DNA of 64,000 nucleotides from Pandoraea commovens (GTDB taxonomy: Bacteria; Pseudomonadota; Gammaproteobacteria; Burkholderiales; Burkholderiaceae), in the NCBI RefSeq assembly GCF_902459615.1, contig NZ_CABPSA010000007.1, positions 248,001 through 312,000 of the forward strand, read 5' to 3'. Shown here piece by piece: positions 43,005 through 51,841 of this stretch. Below the pieces are notes generated by a model. It had not been told where the DNA came from. It was given only the letters and a program-made list of their open reading frames with translations, and searched no databases. Position 1 is the first letter of the stretch. Each line of letters begins with the position of its first letter. The position numbers and the translations under genes are program-made.

Positions 43005-44909
43005 TCAGCGCAGGAAGCCCGTCGAGATCCACGGAATCGCTGCGACGCAGATCAACCCGATGACGAGCGCGACGAGGTAGCCCCAGATCGCGCGCATGCC
43101 CTTTGCCGGATCGACCTTGCCGATGGCACACGCCGCGTAGTACCCGACACCGAACGGCGGTGCGAACAGCCCCAGGCCCATCGACAGCACGACCACCATG
43201 GCGTAGTGCACCTCGTGCACGCCGACGGCGCGCGCAATCGGGAACATCAGCGGCCCGAACAACACGATGGCCGGAATCCCTTCGAGCACGCTGCCCAGCA
43301 CGATGAACGCGACCACCGACACGGCGATAAAGCCTGCTGCGCCACCCGGCATGCGCTCCATCGCCGACGCGAGATCCTGCGCGAAGCCCGATTGCGTCAG
43401 CCCCCACGCCATGCCCGTCGCCGCCCCGATGATGAAGATGATGGCCCCCGAGAGCGCCGCCGTTTCGATCAGCATCGGCAACAGACGCCGCGCGTCGAAC
43501 TGTCGGTAGACGAACAATCCCGCCAGCACCGAGTAGGCAATGCCGATGGTCGACACTTCGGTGGCCGTCGCCACGCCTTCGACCACCGCCGCTCGAATCA
43601 CGAACGGCAACGCCACGGCAGGCAGTGCGTAGACGAAGGCCTTCATCACCGCACCCTTCTTCGCCTTCTCGACACCGGACAGATCCTCATGGCGATAGCG
43701 CCACCAGACCACGCAGCACAGCGCCACGCCCAGTACGACACCCGGCAACAGGCCGCCCGTGAACAACGCCGAGATCGACACGCCCGTCACCGAACCGATG
43801 GTAATCAGCACAATCGACGGCGGAATGGTTTCGGTCTGTGCGCCCGTGGTCGAGAGCAACGCCACGAGATCGCCCGGATCTGCGCCACGTTTTTTCATCT
43901 CCGGGAACAACACCGGCGCGATGGCGGCCATGTCGGCAGCCTTCGACCCGGAGATGCCCGAGACCAGATACATCCCGCCGATCAGCACATAGCTCAGCCC
44001 GCCGCGCACGTGGCCGAGCATGCTCGCGAGGAACTGCACCATCGCACGCGCCATGCCGGTCATCTCGATCAACAGCCCGAGGAAGACGAAGAGCGGCACG
44101 GCCAGCAGGATCAGATGCGACATCCCCTCGTCCATGCGACCGACGAGCACGACCAGAGGCGTGGTCGTGGTGAGTGCAAGGAACCCGAACGTCGCCAGTG
44201 CGAAGGAGAAGGCAATCGGCACGCCAGCAAATACGCATGCCCCGACGACGCCCGCGAAGAAGATCACCAGATTCCAGCGACCGAGCGGTTCGAGCGATGG
44301 CCCCAGCAGCCAGAAGCCCGCACACACGACAGCGACGACCACCATCGCCTGCACCGTGCGCCACGCAGGCGCTGCGCGCAGCAGTCGCAGCACGCTCACG
44401 AGCAACATCAGCGCCATGCCCACTGGCAAGGCGGCGGCGCGCCACGCGTTGCTGATTTCCATGGCCGGTGTAACGACGAACGCTTCCTCCGACGCGTATT
44501 CGTACGCCGGATGCACGATCAGCAGCAGGAAAGCCATCGCGGCGGCAACCGCCAGCATGTCGAGAAACGCGCGCGTCCCCGGCGACGCCTTGCCGACGAA
44601 CGCCGTCATGCGCATGTGTTCGCCGCGCCGCAACGCCACAACCGCGCCGAGCATCGACATCCAGAGAAAAAGGATGCCTGCGAGTTCGTCGCCCCAGACG
44701 AGCGGTGCATGGAACACGTAGCGCGCGATCACCCCCGCGAGCATGACGACGATGTCCGCCAGCACGAGCAATGCCGCTGGGATCTCCGTCAGCCAGCCGA
44801 TGGCGCGATCGAGACCCGACACAAACGCGCGCCAGCCGTGTGCTGGGGTATCGACGTCAGCGGCATGGAGCCCTGACGCGGCAGACGGATGCGCAGGACG
44901 CGGCGTCAT
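43005..44909 (-). CDS. TRAP transporter, fused DctQ-DctM membrane subunit
   Basis: About 634 aa. The N-terminal 190 residues are a four-helix DctQ domain (LLVLADIVVMLAGVIARYVFHAPLVWGDELAGILFLWMSMLGAVVALRRGEHMRM). The rest is the 12-helix DctM permease (GVPIAFSFALATFGFLALTTTTPLVVLVGRMDEGMSHLILLAVPLFVFLGLLIEMTGMARAMVQFL; GLGLFAPPFGVGYYAACAIGKVDPAKGMRAIWGY). ATG 44909 is one base after the DctP stop. It imports the substrate of the RuBisCO-like/kinase operon with Na+ or H+ coupling. Confidence 0.92.
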   Translation of the reverse strand: MTPRPAHPSAASGLHAADVDTPAHGWRAFVSGLDRAIGWLTEIPAALLVLADIVVMLAGVIARYVFHAPLVWGDELAGILFLWMSMLGAVVALRRGEHMRMTAFVGKASPGTRAFLDMLAVAAAMAFLLLIVHPAYEYASEEAFVVTPAMEISNAWRAAALPVGMALMLLVSVLRLLRAAPAWRTVQAMVVVAVVCAGFWLLGPSLEPLGRWNLVIFFAGVVGACVFAGVPIAFSFALATFGFLALTTTTPLVVLVGRMDEGMSHLILLAVPLFVFLGLLIEMTGMARAMVQFLASMLGHVRGGLSYVLIGGMYLVSGISGSKAADMAAIAPVLFPEMKKRGADPGDLVALLSTTGAQTETIPPSIVLITIGSVTGVSISALFTGGLLPGVVLGVALCCVVWWRYRHEDLSGVEKAKKGAVMKAFVYALPAVALPFVIRAAVVEGVATATEVSTIGIAYSVLAGLFVYRQFDARRLLPMLIETAALSGAIIFIIGAATGMAWGLTQSGFAQDLASAMERMPGGAAGFIAVSVVAFIVLGSVLEGIPAIVLFGPLMFPIARAVGVHEVHYAMVVVLSMGLGLFAPPFGVGYYAACAIGKVDPAKGMRAIWGYLVALVIGLICVAAIPWISTGFLR

Positions 44910-44910
44910 A

Positions 44911-45963
44911 TCAGGCCACCTTGCCTGCGGTCGCTTCGAGCAACGCCCAGGCTTCTGCGCCGAACTTCTTCTGCCATTCGGCGTAGTACCCCGACTTCTG
45001 CAACTGCGCGCGGAACGTTTCCGGAGACGCCGAATTGAAAGCCAGCCCCTTGCTCGCCAGTTCGTTTTGCAGGCCGGTGTTGAGCGCGTAGACATCTTCG
45101 CGCTGCTTGATGGCGGCTTCGTTGAACGCGCGTGCGACGATGGTCTTCAGATCGTCAGGCAGGTTTTTCCAAGACCGGCCGTTGACGACGAGGTGATAGC
45201 CGTCCCAGCTGTGATTCGTGATGGAGCAGAACTTCTGCACCTCATAGAGCTTCGCCGTCTGGACGATGGCGAGCGGATTTTCCTGTGCGTCCACCACGCG
45301 CGTTTGCAGCGCGGAGTAGACCTCGCTGAATTGCAGACTCGTCGGCGAGGCTTGCAGCGATTTGAACAGCGAGATGCCCATCGGGCTGACCGGCACACGG
45401 ATCTTCATGCCGGAAAGGTCGTTGGCTTTCGTGATCGGCTTGTTGCCGCTCGTGATCTGACGGAAGCCGTTGTCCCACATCTTCTCGAAGGTGTAGAGAC
45501 CGGTCTTCGCAAAGGCCGCGCGGATGGTGTCGCCGAGCTTGCCGTCAACGGCATGCCACACCTGGTCGTAGTTGGAGAACGCAAAGCCGACGGCCGTGAT
45601 CGCGCTGATCGGCGCGAGCGTTGCAATCACCATCGTGCCCGCGTTGAAGATGTCGATCCCGCCGTTGCGCACCTGAGCGAGCATGTCCGTGTCGCCGCCC
45701 AACTGGTTGTTGGGAAACACGCGCAGTTCCATCCGTCCCTTGCTCTCAGCGGCGATGCGCGCCGCGACTTCCTGCGCGCGCACGTTCAGCGGATGGCTGA
45801 CGGGCAGATTGTTGCCGTACTTGAACACGTATTGCGGCGTAGCAGCGCGTGCGGTGCGCGGGAGCACACCCGTCACACCGGCAACACCGGCCACGCCCAA
45901 TGCGGGCAGCGCAGACAGCGCGCGCAGTACGTTGCGACGGCCTTGTGAAGTTGAACTGGTCAT
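44911..45963 (-). CDS. TRAP transporter periplasmic substrate-binding protein (DctP)
   Basis: 350 aa with an N-terminal signal that contains twin arginines (GRRNVLRALSALPALGVAGVAG ... cleavage near ARAATPQY), so it may use Tat export. The DctP core is clear: VFKYGNNLPVSHPLNVRAQEVAARIAAESKGRMELRVFPNNQLGGDTDMLAQVRNGGIDIFNAG, then GMKIRVPVSPMGISLF and the conserved Arg/Asn acid-binding region. It probably binds a sugar acid, judging from neighbours. It is 58 bases downstream of the SDR gene and one base from the DctQM start. Confidence 0.92.
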   Translation of the reverse strand: MTSSTSQGRRNVLRALSALPALGVAGVAGVTGVLPRTARAATPQYVFKYGNNLPVSHPLNVRAQEVAARIAAESKGRMELRVFPNNQLGGDTDMLAQVRNGGIDIFNAGTMVIATLAPISAITAVGFAFSNYDQVWHAVDGKLGDTIRAAFAKTGLYTFEKMWDNGFRQITSGNKPITKANDLSGMKIRVPVSPMGISLFKSLQASPTSLQFSEVYSALQTRVVDAQENPLAIVQTAKLYEVQKFCSITNHSWDGYHLVVNGRSWKNLPDDLKTIVARAFNEAAIKQREDVYALNTGLQNELASKGLAFNSASPETFRAQLQKSGYYAEWQKKFGAEAWALLEATAGKVA

Positions 45964-46021
45964 CCGGTTGTCTCCTGATATTGTGGTTTTCGTCTCGTCA
46001 CTATTGTCGATTGCACCGCAG

Positions 46022-46837
46022 TCAATTGCATCGTACGTGCATGCCGCCGTCGACCAGCAGCTCTACGCCGTTGATGTAGCGCGCCTCGTCCGACGCCAGG
46101 AACACGGCGGCGTTCGCGACATCCCAGCCGTCGCCCATGCGCCCGGTCGGCGAGAGGCGATTGCGCGCCTCGACCATCGCCTGCGTGTTGTCGTAGAAGC
46201 CGGAAATCTGCTGATAAATGTGCGGCGTGTCCATCACGCCGGGCAGGATGCAGTTGGCGCGAATACCGCGAGCGGCGTATTGCAGCGCCACGCTCTGCGT
46301 GAGCGAATTGACCGCGCCTTTAGACGCCGCATAGGCGCAATAGGCATACCCCGTCCAGCGGACGCCACCGAGCGCACCGATGTTGACGATGGCGCCGCTC
46401 CCCTGCGCTTCCATCGTCGGCAGCACGGCCTTGCACGTCAGGAACATGCTCTTGACGTTGACCGCCATCACGCGGTCCCAGACCTCTTCGGTGGTTTCCA
46501 CCGGGCCGCCCTGCGACGTGATGCCCACGTTGTTGTGAAGAATGTCGATGCGTCCGTAGGTTTCGATGGCGGCGGCGACCGCTTGCTGGACGTCGGTCCA
46601 GCGAGTGACGTCGGCGGCCACGGCGATGGCGTCGTGGCCTTCACCGGCGATGACGTCGCGCGTGATATCGGCCGCCTGCGCCTCGCGATCGATGGCGACC
46701 ACCCTCGCGCCCTGTCGCGCATAAGCCACTGCGGCGGCCTTGCCGTTGCCCCAGCCGTCGCCGACCGAACCGGCACCGAATACCAACGCCACGCGGCCCT
46801 CCAGCCGACGCGACGTCGACACCTCTGCTCCTGCCAT
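46022..46837 (-). CDS. Short-chain dehydrogenase/reductase
   Basis: About 271 aa cytosolic NAD(P)-dependent oxidoreductase. Nucleotide motif GAGSVGDGWGNGKAAAVAYARQGARVVAIDRE, NNVG at the strand-4 position, and catalytic Tyr/Lys in YCAYAASKGAVNSLTQS, followed by GIRANCILPGVMDTPH. The start at 46837 has CAGGAGA in front. It is the first gene of the TRAP/RuBisCO-like operon and likely oxidises the imported acid to a 3-oxo compound before phosphorylation; that reaction is an inference from context. Confidence 0.88.
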   Translation of the reverse strand: MAGAEVSTSRRLEGRVALVFGAGSVGDGWGNGKAAAVAYARQGARVVAIDREAQAADITRDVIAGEGHDAIAVAADVTRWTDVQQAVAAAIETYGRIDILHNNVGITSQGGPVETTEEVWDRVMAVNVKSMFLTCKAVLPTMEAQGSGAIVNIGALGGVRWTGYAYCAYAASKGAVNSLTQSVALQYAARGIRANCILPGVMDTPHIYQQISGFYDNTQAMVEARNRLSPTGRMGDGWDVANAAVFLASDEARYINGVELLVDGGMHVRCN

Positions 46838-46881
46838 CACTCGTCTCCTGTTCCTTTCCTGTTCTTTTCGCACCGATCCTG

Positions 46882-46908
46882 CGATGCGTTTCGATGCGTT
46901 TCAATGCG
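46882..46908. promoter_or_regulatory. Tandem 10-bp repeat upstream of the SDR-TRAP operon
   Basis: CGATGCGTTT occurs at 46882-46891 and again directly after at 46892-46901, followed by the partial copy CAATGCG. The repeat period matches one DNA helical turn, 45-70 bases before the SDR start. A likely operator array for the divergent LacI-type regulator. Confidence 0.55.
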
Positions 46909-47036
46909 CTATGAAGTCGTACGATAGGGGGCAAACCGGCAATCGACCAACCCGATTTCATGATGCGATTTGATGTGCTTTGATGAAGTATGCTGCGTTT
47001 GTCACGATCATCGAAACACTCAGCGGACTCACTTCC

Positions 47037-48071
47037 ATGCGACGAAACATGCCCAATCTCGCGGACATCGCCCGAATGGCGGGCGTCTCGACCGCCACGG
47101 TCGACCGGGTGCTGCATCGCCGGGAAGGCGTGCGTCAGACGACGGTTCAGCGCGTATTGCTCGCCGCGAGCGAACTGAAGTATTTGCCCGAGCAGGATCT
47201 GGAGGCAGTACGCCTGTCTCCGCCGACGCAGTTGCTGTTCGTGCTGCCCGACCGGAGCAGCAAGTTTCTGCGCATGCTCGGCGAGTGGGTGCAATGCTCG
47301 CAAACGCAATGGGCACCGTACAACGTCAACTGCCGGGTGCAGTTCATTCAGGGGTTCGATCCGGATGCGATGGCATCAGCATTGCTGGGGCGTGGACGCG
47401 GCTGCGACGGCGTGGCGTTCATGCCGCTCGAACACCCGAAGGTGCGCGAAGCCGTCGACACGCTGGCTGACGAAGGCGTCGCGGCCGTCACGCTGGTCTC
47501 CGATCTGTCGCATTCGCGGCGCATCGCGTATGTGGGACTCGATAACGGTTCGGCGGGACGCACCGCGGCGTATCTGATTGCCCGGTTCGTCGGTCAGAAG
47601 CGACACGCAAAAGTGGCGCTGATTGCCGGGTCGCTCAGCTACAAGGCACACGTGGAGCGCGAGGCCGGGTTCTTGCAGTTGTTTTCCGAGCAGTACCCGC
47701 AGATGCAGGTCGTCGGGCTGCGCGAGGGCTACGACGACGAGCTGGTCAACTACCGCCAGACGCGCGCGCTACTCGAACAACATCCCGATCTCTCCGCCAT
47801 CTACAACATCGGCGGCGGATCGGAAGGCGTGGGACGCGCGCTCAAGGAAGTGAGCAAGGAACACAAGGTGGTGTTCATCGGCCACGGTCTCACGCCGGAT
47901 ACCCGGGCCATGCTGATCGACGGCACGATGGACGCCGTCATCACCCAAAGCCCGCAGAGCGCCATCATGAACTGCGTGCGCATCTTCGCGAACCTGCGCG
48001 AAAAGCGCGACCTGTCCGCCGGCGTGGAAGCCAGCCGCAGTCAGGTGATCTTTCGAGAGAACTTGCCGTAG
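47037..48071 (+). CDS. LacI-family transcriptional regulator
   Basis: About 345 aa. The N-terminal helix-turn-helix NLADIARMAGVSTATVDRVLHRREGVRQTTVQRVLLAASELKYLPEQDL is followed by a periplasmic-binding-protein-like sensor (LLFVLPDRSSKFLRMLGEWVQ ... YVGLDNGSAGRTAAYLIARFVG ... AIYNIGGGSEGVGRALKE). Start at 47037 or 47049 by homology; the longer form from 46980 is less likely. It is divergent from the SDR-TRAP-VOC-RuBisCO-like-kinase operon and is its probable repressor, released by the imported sugar acid. Confidence 0.88.
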   Translation: MRRNMPNLADIARMAGVSTATVDRVLHRREGVRQTTVQRVLLAASELKYLPEQDLEAVRLSPPTQLLFVLPDRSSKFLRMLGEWVQCSQTQWAPYNVNCRVQFIQGFDPDAMASALLGRGRGCDGVAFMPLEHPKVREAVDTLADEGVAAVTLVSDLSHSRRIAYVGLDNGSAGRTAAYLIARFVGQKRHAKVALIAGSLSYKAHVEREAGFLQLFSEQYPQMQVVGLREGYDDELVNYRQTRALLEQHPDLSAIYNIGGGSEGVGRALKEVSKEHKVVFIGHGLTPDTRAMLIDGTMDAVITQSPQSAIMNCVRIFANLREKRDLSAGVEASRSQVIFRENLP

Positions 48072-48140
48072 AAGTCGCGCGACGATGTCGAGCGCGCAAT
48101 TCGACGGGTTGTCGGCCTTGCGCACTCGATATCGTTGTCG

Positions 48141-49142
48141 TTACTGCATCGTCAGTCGACTGAAACCGGCGTCGATCATCCCGGCATTGGCGAACCGGTG
48201 AAGAGATTCGAGAATGCGCGATTTCTCCAGCCCGTCGGTAATGAACACCAGCCGCGACGTCGACGCCTCCCCTTCGATTTGCGGCAGATGGCTGGGCGGA
48301 TAGACGCGGTGACGCACGCCCTGCACCACGAGTTGCCCCGGCGTCGAGCGTATCGACAGAACCGACTTGAAGCGCAGAATGCGGTCGCCGTGACGATTGA
48401 GCAGCGCGGTGAGCCAGACGGAGAACGTCGCCCAGTCGAGCGACGTGTCGAGCGCGGTGGAAAAGCTCTGCACCGAACTCGTATGGACATGCGCGCCTGT
48501 CTGACGTGACGAGACGTCACCGATGACCGAAGCCTCGCCCGGTGCGAAGAGCGCCTCGGGCACTTCGCTGGTCATGATGGCGCACGCAGGATTCACGGCG
48601 CGAACCGCATCGACGAGTGCGCTCAGACGACTCTCGTCCAACAGATCGGTCTTGGTGATGGCCACACGATCGGCCGCCGCGAGTTGTGCTGCCGCCTCCG
48701 GATAGCGCGCGAGCGACGCGATGCCTTCCAGCGCGTCGAACGTCGTGACACATGCGCCCACGCGAAGGTATTCGTCGAGATTTTCGTCGGACAGCACGGT
48801 GCCCAGTATCGGACCGGGGTCGGCCAGACCGCTGGTCTCGATGATGATGCGCTCCAGTTCCGGCAACTCACCGCGCGCGCGACGGGTCAGGATGTCCAGC
48901 AATGTCTCACGCAGATCATCGAGTACCGTGCAGCACAGGCACCCATTGGCGATGGTCGCAATCTCCGAATTCAGGTGCAACGTCAGGCGATCGTCAATCG
49001 ATTCGCGCCCGAACTCGTTGATGATGACCAGTGTCGACGCTGGCGGCCGCTGCGCCAGATAACGCTTGAGCAGCGTAGTTTTACCGCTGCCGAGAAAGCC
49101 GGTGACGATATTCAGTTCGAGACGCGGTACGAGTCTGACCAT
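48141..49142 (-). CDS. G3E-family GTPase (CobW/YjiA, COG0523)
   Basis: 333 aa P-loop GTPase. Walker A GFLGSGKTTLL (residues 15-25), metal-binding CxCC motif NGCLCCTVLDD near 66-73, ESSGLADP-like ETSGLADPGP, and the guanine motif ITKTD. The C-terminal CobW_C domain starts after residue 215. These proteins use GTP to deliver metal (Zn, Co, Ni or Fe) to target enzymes. Its start overlaps the preceding small CEVC-protein gene by 31 bases, and that unit is divergent from a metal-dependent cyclic amidohydrolase, a possible client. Confidence 0.9.
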   Translation of the reverse strand: MVRLVPRLELNIVTGFLGSGKTTLLKRYLAQRPPASTLVIINEFGRESIDDRLTLHLNSEIATIANGCLCCTVLDDLRETLLDILTRRARGELPELERIIIETSGLADPGPILGTVLSDENLDEYLRVGACVTTFDALEGIASLARYPEAAAQLAAADRVAITKTDLLDESRLSALVDAVRAVNPACAIMTSEVPEALFAPGEASVIGDVSSRQTGAHVHTSSVQSFSTALDTSLDWATFSVWLTALLNRHGDRILRFKSVLSIRSTPGQLVVQGVRHRVYPPSHLPQIEGEASTSRLVFITDGLEKSRILESLHRFANAGMIDAGFSRLTMQ

Positions 49143-49459
49143 AGCGATTGCGCGACCGTGAAGTCGCTCTCCAGCGGATCGATAAAGGTGTGACCAAGAT
49201 GCTCGGCAACGCGCCAGAGCGACGACAGATCGGACGCGAGTTGACGACGCCCGCTCGTGTCTTCCACGCTGTACGATTCGCCGTCCCAGTCTTCGGCTGT
49301 CAGACCGTGCGGGCGCAGAATGCGGTTGATGAGCCGCAGCCGACGTGCGCGTTCGCTGCGATTCTCCAGAATGCCAGCGGCCACGGAATGCTGACCCATC
49401 GGGTCGGCGGCGTCCGTCCAGTGTTCACTCACGCCAAAGACGGCACAGACTTCACACAT
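49112..49459 (-). CDS. Small hypothetical protein with N-terminal CEVC motif
   Basis: 115 aa soluble protein of no family I can name. It begins MCEVCAVFGVSEHW, where the Cys-Glu-Val-Cys pair and following His could bind a metal. The middle is Arg-rich (SERARRLRLINRILRPHGLTAEDWDGESYSVEDTSGRR) and the end is acidic/aromatic (HTFIDPLESDF). It starts one base after the GntR stop and overlaps the GTPase start by 31 bases, so its product is made with the metallochaperone-like GTPase. It may be a metal carrier or maturation partner. Confidence 0.78.
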   Translation of the reverse strand: MCEVCAVFGVSEHWTDAADPMGQHSVAAGILENRSERARRLRLINRILRPHGLTAEDWDGESYSVEDTSGRRQLASDLSSLWRVAEHLGHTFIDPLESDFTVAQSLWSDSYRVSN

Positions 49460-49460
49460 C

Positions 49461-50234
49461 TCAAGATCCTCCGGAAAACCCCGGCACGTTCGCCTGCGCG
49501 CCGACGGTCATGCTGCCGAGCGCACTGAGCGAGATGTACTCGGTCACGCGTTTGCGTGCGAGATTGGTATGCGAGGCCGCCAGCTCGTCTGCGCGCTCGG
49601 CGTCGCGCGTGCGAATGGCCTCCAGAATTTCGCGGTGCTCGCGCAGGATGTTGTTCAGATGTGCCTGTCGCGCCGCCTGCGTCGGGAAGGTTTCGTAGCT
49701 CATCGCCAATCGCGCGATCCGCAGGTTTTCCGTCAGCAGATTCGCGTAGATCTTGGCGAGCACGCGATTGCCGCAGGCATTGCCGATGGCCAGATGCAGT
49801 TCCCAGTTGCCGTCGATCATGCCGTTGACGTCCTCCTTCTCATGCGCCGTCTCGAAGGCCACCACCAGCGTCTCGATGCGCGCCAGATCCGCCTGCGTGC
49901 GTCGCAGCGCCGCCAGACGCGTCGTCGCGCGCTGTGTCAACTCGAATGCCTCCAGATGCTCCTGCAACTGCGGGATATCCATCGACGACACCCGCGCGCC
50001 CCGGTTCGGCAGGATCGAAATCAGCCCTTCCGCGGCCAGACGAATCATGGCTTCGCGTAGCGGCGTGCGCGAAATGCCCAGTTCGTCGACAAGCGCCTGC
50101 TCGTCGATGTCGTCGCCCGGGTGCATCTCCAGCGAGACGATGCGATCGCGCAACAACTGGTAGGCCTTCGAAGCCCCGGAACCCTTGACGTGTTTGGTCG
50201 CCGCGTCCTGAGCGACCTCTGCTTTCTTGCGCAT
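49461..50234 (-). CDS. GntR-family regulator, FadR subgroup (FCD domain)
   Basis: About 257 aa. The N-terminal winged helix reads AYQLLRDRIVSLEMHPGDDIDEQALVDELGISRTPLREAMIRLAAEGLISILPNRGARVSSM; the C-terminal FCD ligand domain has likely metal ligands (Asp in MIDGNWELHLAIGNACGN and His in LREHREILEAI, ASHTNLA). The start at 50234 is chosen over 50309. It is divergent from the cyclic amidohydrolase and leads an operon with the CEVC protein and the GTPase; AT-rich GTGTAT half-sites between them are its likely operators. Confidence 0.9.
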   Translation of the reverse strand: MRKKAEVAQDAATKHVKGSGASKAYQLLRDRIVSLEMHPGDDIDEQALVDELGISRTPLREAMIRLAAEGLISILPNRGARVSSMDIPQLQEHLEAFELTQRATTRLAALRRTQADLARIETLVVAFETAHEKEDVNGMIDGNWELHLAIGNACGNRVLAKIYANLLTENLRIARLAMSYETFPTQAARQAHLNNILREHREILEAIRTRDAERADELAASHTNLARKRVTEYISLSALGSMTVGAQANVPGFSGGS

Positions 50235-50288
50235 GGTGAGACGTGAAGTGATCGATTGGCAGCCAGTGTAGCGAACATTCCCCACTTG

Positions 50289-50334
50289 ACACAATAATTT
50301 TATACACAAACAATTTGTCGTGTATTTATTGTGT
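50289..50334. promoter_or_regulatory. GntR operator array in divergent promoter
   Basis: Outer arms ACACAATAA (50289-50297) and TTATTGTGT (50326-50334) enclose ATACAC (50302-50307) and GTGTAT (50320-50325). A further GTGTAT occurs at 50331-50336. The 116-base gap is strongly AT-rich. Confidence 0.6.
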
Positions 50335-50350
50335 ATTTTTGGAGAATAAG

Positions 50351-51748
50351 ATGAATCAGGAACCGCTGGATCTCTTGATAACGCGCGGTCGGGTGCATAC
50401 CCCTGAAGGGTTTTCGACGCTGAACATCGGCGTACGAGGCGGAAAAATCGTGGCGCTGACGGACGACGCGAACACGCCGCCGGCGCTGCGGACCATCGAC
50501 GCTGGCGGTCTGGACGTACTGCCGGGGCTTTGGCACGTGCACTGTCACTTCCGCGAGCCGGGACACACCTACAAGGAGGATTTCACGTCGGGCACCACGG
50601 CCGCCGCTGCTGGGGGCATTACGTTCTGCATCGACATGACGAACAACGATCCCCATCCGACGACCCTCGAATCGTTCATGCTCAAGCGGGAAACCATCGC
50701 GCCGAAAGCGCTGGTCGACTATGCGCTTTACGGCGGTGGGCTATACCCGAAAACCGTGGAAGCGCTCGCCGAAGCGGGCGCCATCGGCATCAAAGTGTTC
50801 AACACGCGGCACGTGAAGGAGGTGTATCCGTACATCTCCGAATTGGGCGTGGTCGACCACGGCATCCTGCACGAGCTATACGAAGCGGTCGCCGACAAGG
50901 GGCTGCTCTGCGCGGTGCACCACGACGATAGCGAATGGTGCAAACGACTGACGTTTCGCGATTACATCAACCCGGGCAAGACCAGCAATCGCGACTACAT
51001 GGAGGCGTACGAGCGCGGTTACATGTACGGCCACGGGATGGCGGCGGGGCTGGCGGCGTCGATTTACTACGCGCGACTGACGGGTGTGCGCCTGCATGTC
51101 CTGCACATGGGCGTCATGCCGCCGGGTGCCAACGAGCTGGTGCGACAAGCCAAGGCGCAAGGACAGGACATCTCCGGCGAGATGGAATCCGCGACTTTGT
51201 TCATGACGCGCGCTCAGGCGGAGAAGGTCGGACCCGGTGCCTATGCGTGGGCGTATGCCCCGGAGCGCCATTGGGAGGCGGTACACGACGGCACGGCCGA
51301 CATGCTGGTGGGGGAACATGCACCGCATACGCTTGAAGAAATCACGCCGGGTTGGAAAGACAACTTCTCCGTGCCGTTGGGCATTACGGGCGCACAGGAA
51401 TTTATTCCGCTGGTGCTCAACGCCGTGAATGCGGGAAAGTTGACACTTCAGGACGTTGCACGCCTTTGCGCGGAGGCCCCTGCCAAACGCTTCGGCCAAT
51501 ATCCGAAGAAGGGGCGCATCCAGTGTGGCGCCGACGCCGACTTCACCATCGTCGACATGTTGCAGGAACAGACCTTTACCGTTGCCGACATGCATACGAA
51601 GGCGGGCTACACCGCCTGGGAAGGCATCCATACGACGGGTATGCCGGTCTACACCATCGTGCGCGGTGAGACGGTCATGGACCACGGCAAGATCGTCGGC
51701 ACACCGGGACACGGCCAGTTCCATCCGGGCATCGGCGCTTCCGCCTGA
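50351..51748 (+). CDS. Dihydroorotase/allantoinase/hydantoinase-like cyclic amidohydrolase
   Basis: About 465 aa metal-dependent TIM-barrel enzyme that opens cyclic amides. The metal motif is HVHCHFREPGHTYKEDF (HxH plus REPG), the probable carbamylated lysine is in AIGIKVFNT, and later metal His residues are in LLCAVHHDD and LHVLHMG; the Asp is in DMLVGEHAPHT. The residue before the HxH is His where dihydroorotases usually have Asp. GGAGAATAAG precedes ATG 50351. It is paired with an MFS carrier downstream and a GntR regulator, so it is catabolic for a ureide or hydantoin rather than a pyrimidine-synthesis enzyme. Confidence 0.87.
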   Translation: MNQEPLDLLITRGRVHTPEGFSTLNIGVRGGKIVALTDDANTPPALRTIDAGGLDVLPGLWHVHCHFREPGHTYKEDFTSGTTAAAAGGITFCIDMTNNDPHPTTLESFMLKRETIAPKALVDYALYGGGLYPKTVEALAEAGAIGIKVFNTRHVKEVYPYISELGVVDHGILHELYEAVADKGLLCAVHHDDSEWCKRLTFRDYINPGKTSNRDYMEAYERGYMYGHGMAAGLAASIYYARLTGVRLHVLHMGVMPPGANELVRQAKAQGQDISGEMESATLFMTRAQAEKVGPGAYAWAYAPERHWEAVHDGTADMLVGEHAPHTLEEITPGWKDNFSVPLGITGAQEFIPLVLNAVNAGKLTLQDVARLCAEAPAKRFGQYPKKGRIQCGADADFTIVDMLQEQTFTVADMHTKAGYTAWEGIHTTGMPVYTIVRGETVMDHGKIVGTPGHGQFHPGIGASA

Positions 51749-51841
51749 CACGCACCGACGCAACGAAACAAAGCGAAACGCAACGATTTCTCATGACACC
51801 GGTGCCGGCACTGCGTCCGGCCCTCACTGACAGACCAGAAC

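Noticed and set aside
50351-51748. Housekeeping dihydroorotase (pyrC) of pyrimidine synthesis
   Set aside because: It is controlled by a GntR regulator and paired with an MFS carrier, with no pyrB or other pyr genes; a catabolic cyclic amidohydrolase fits better.
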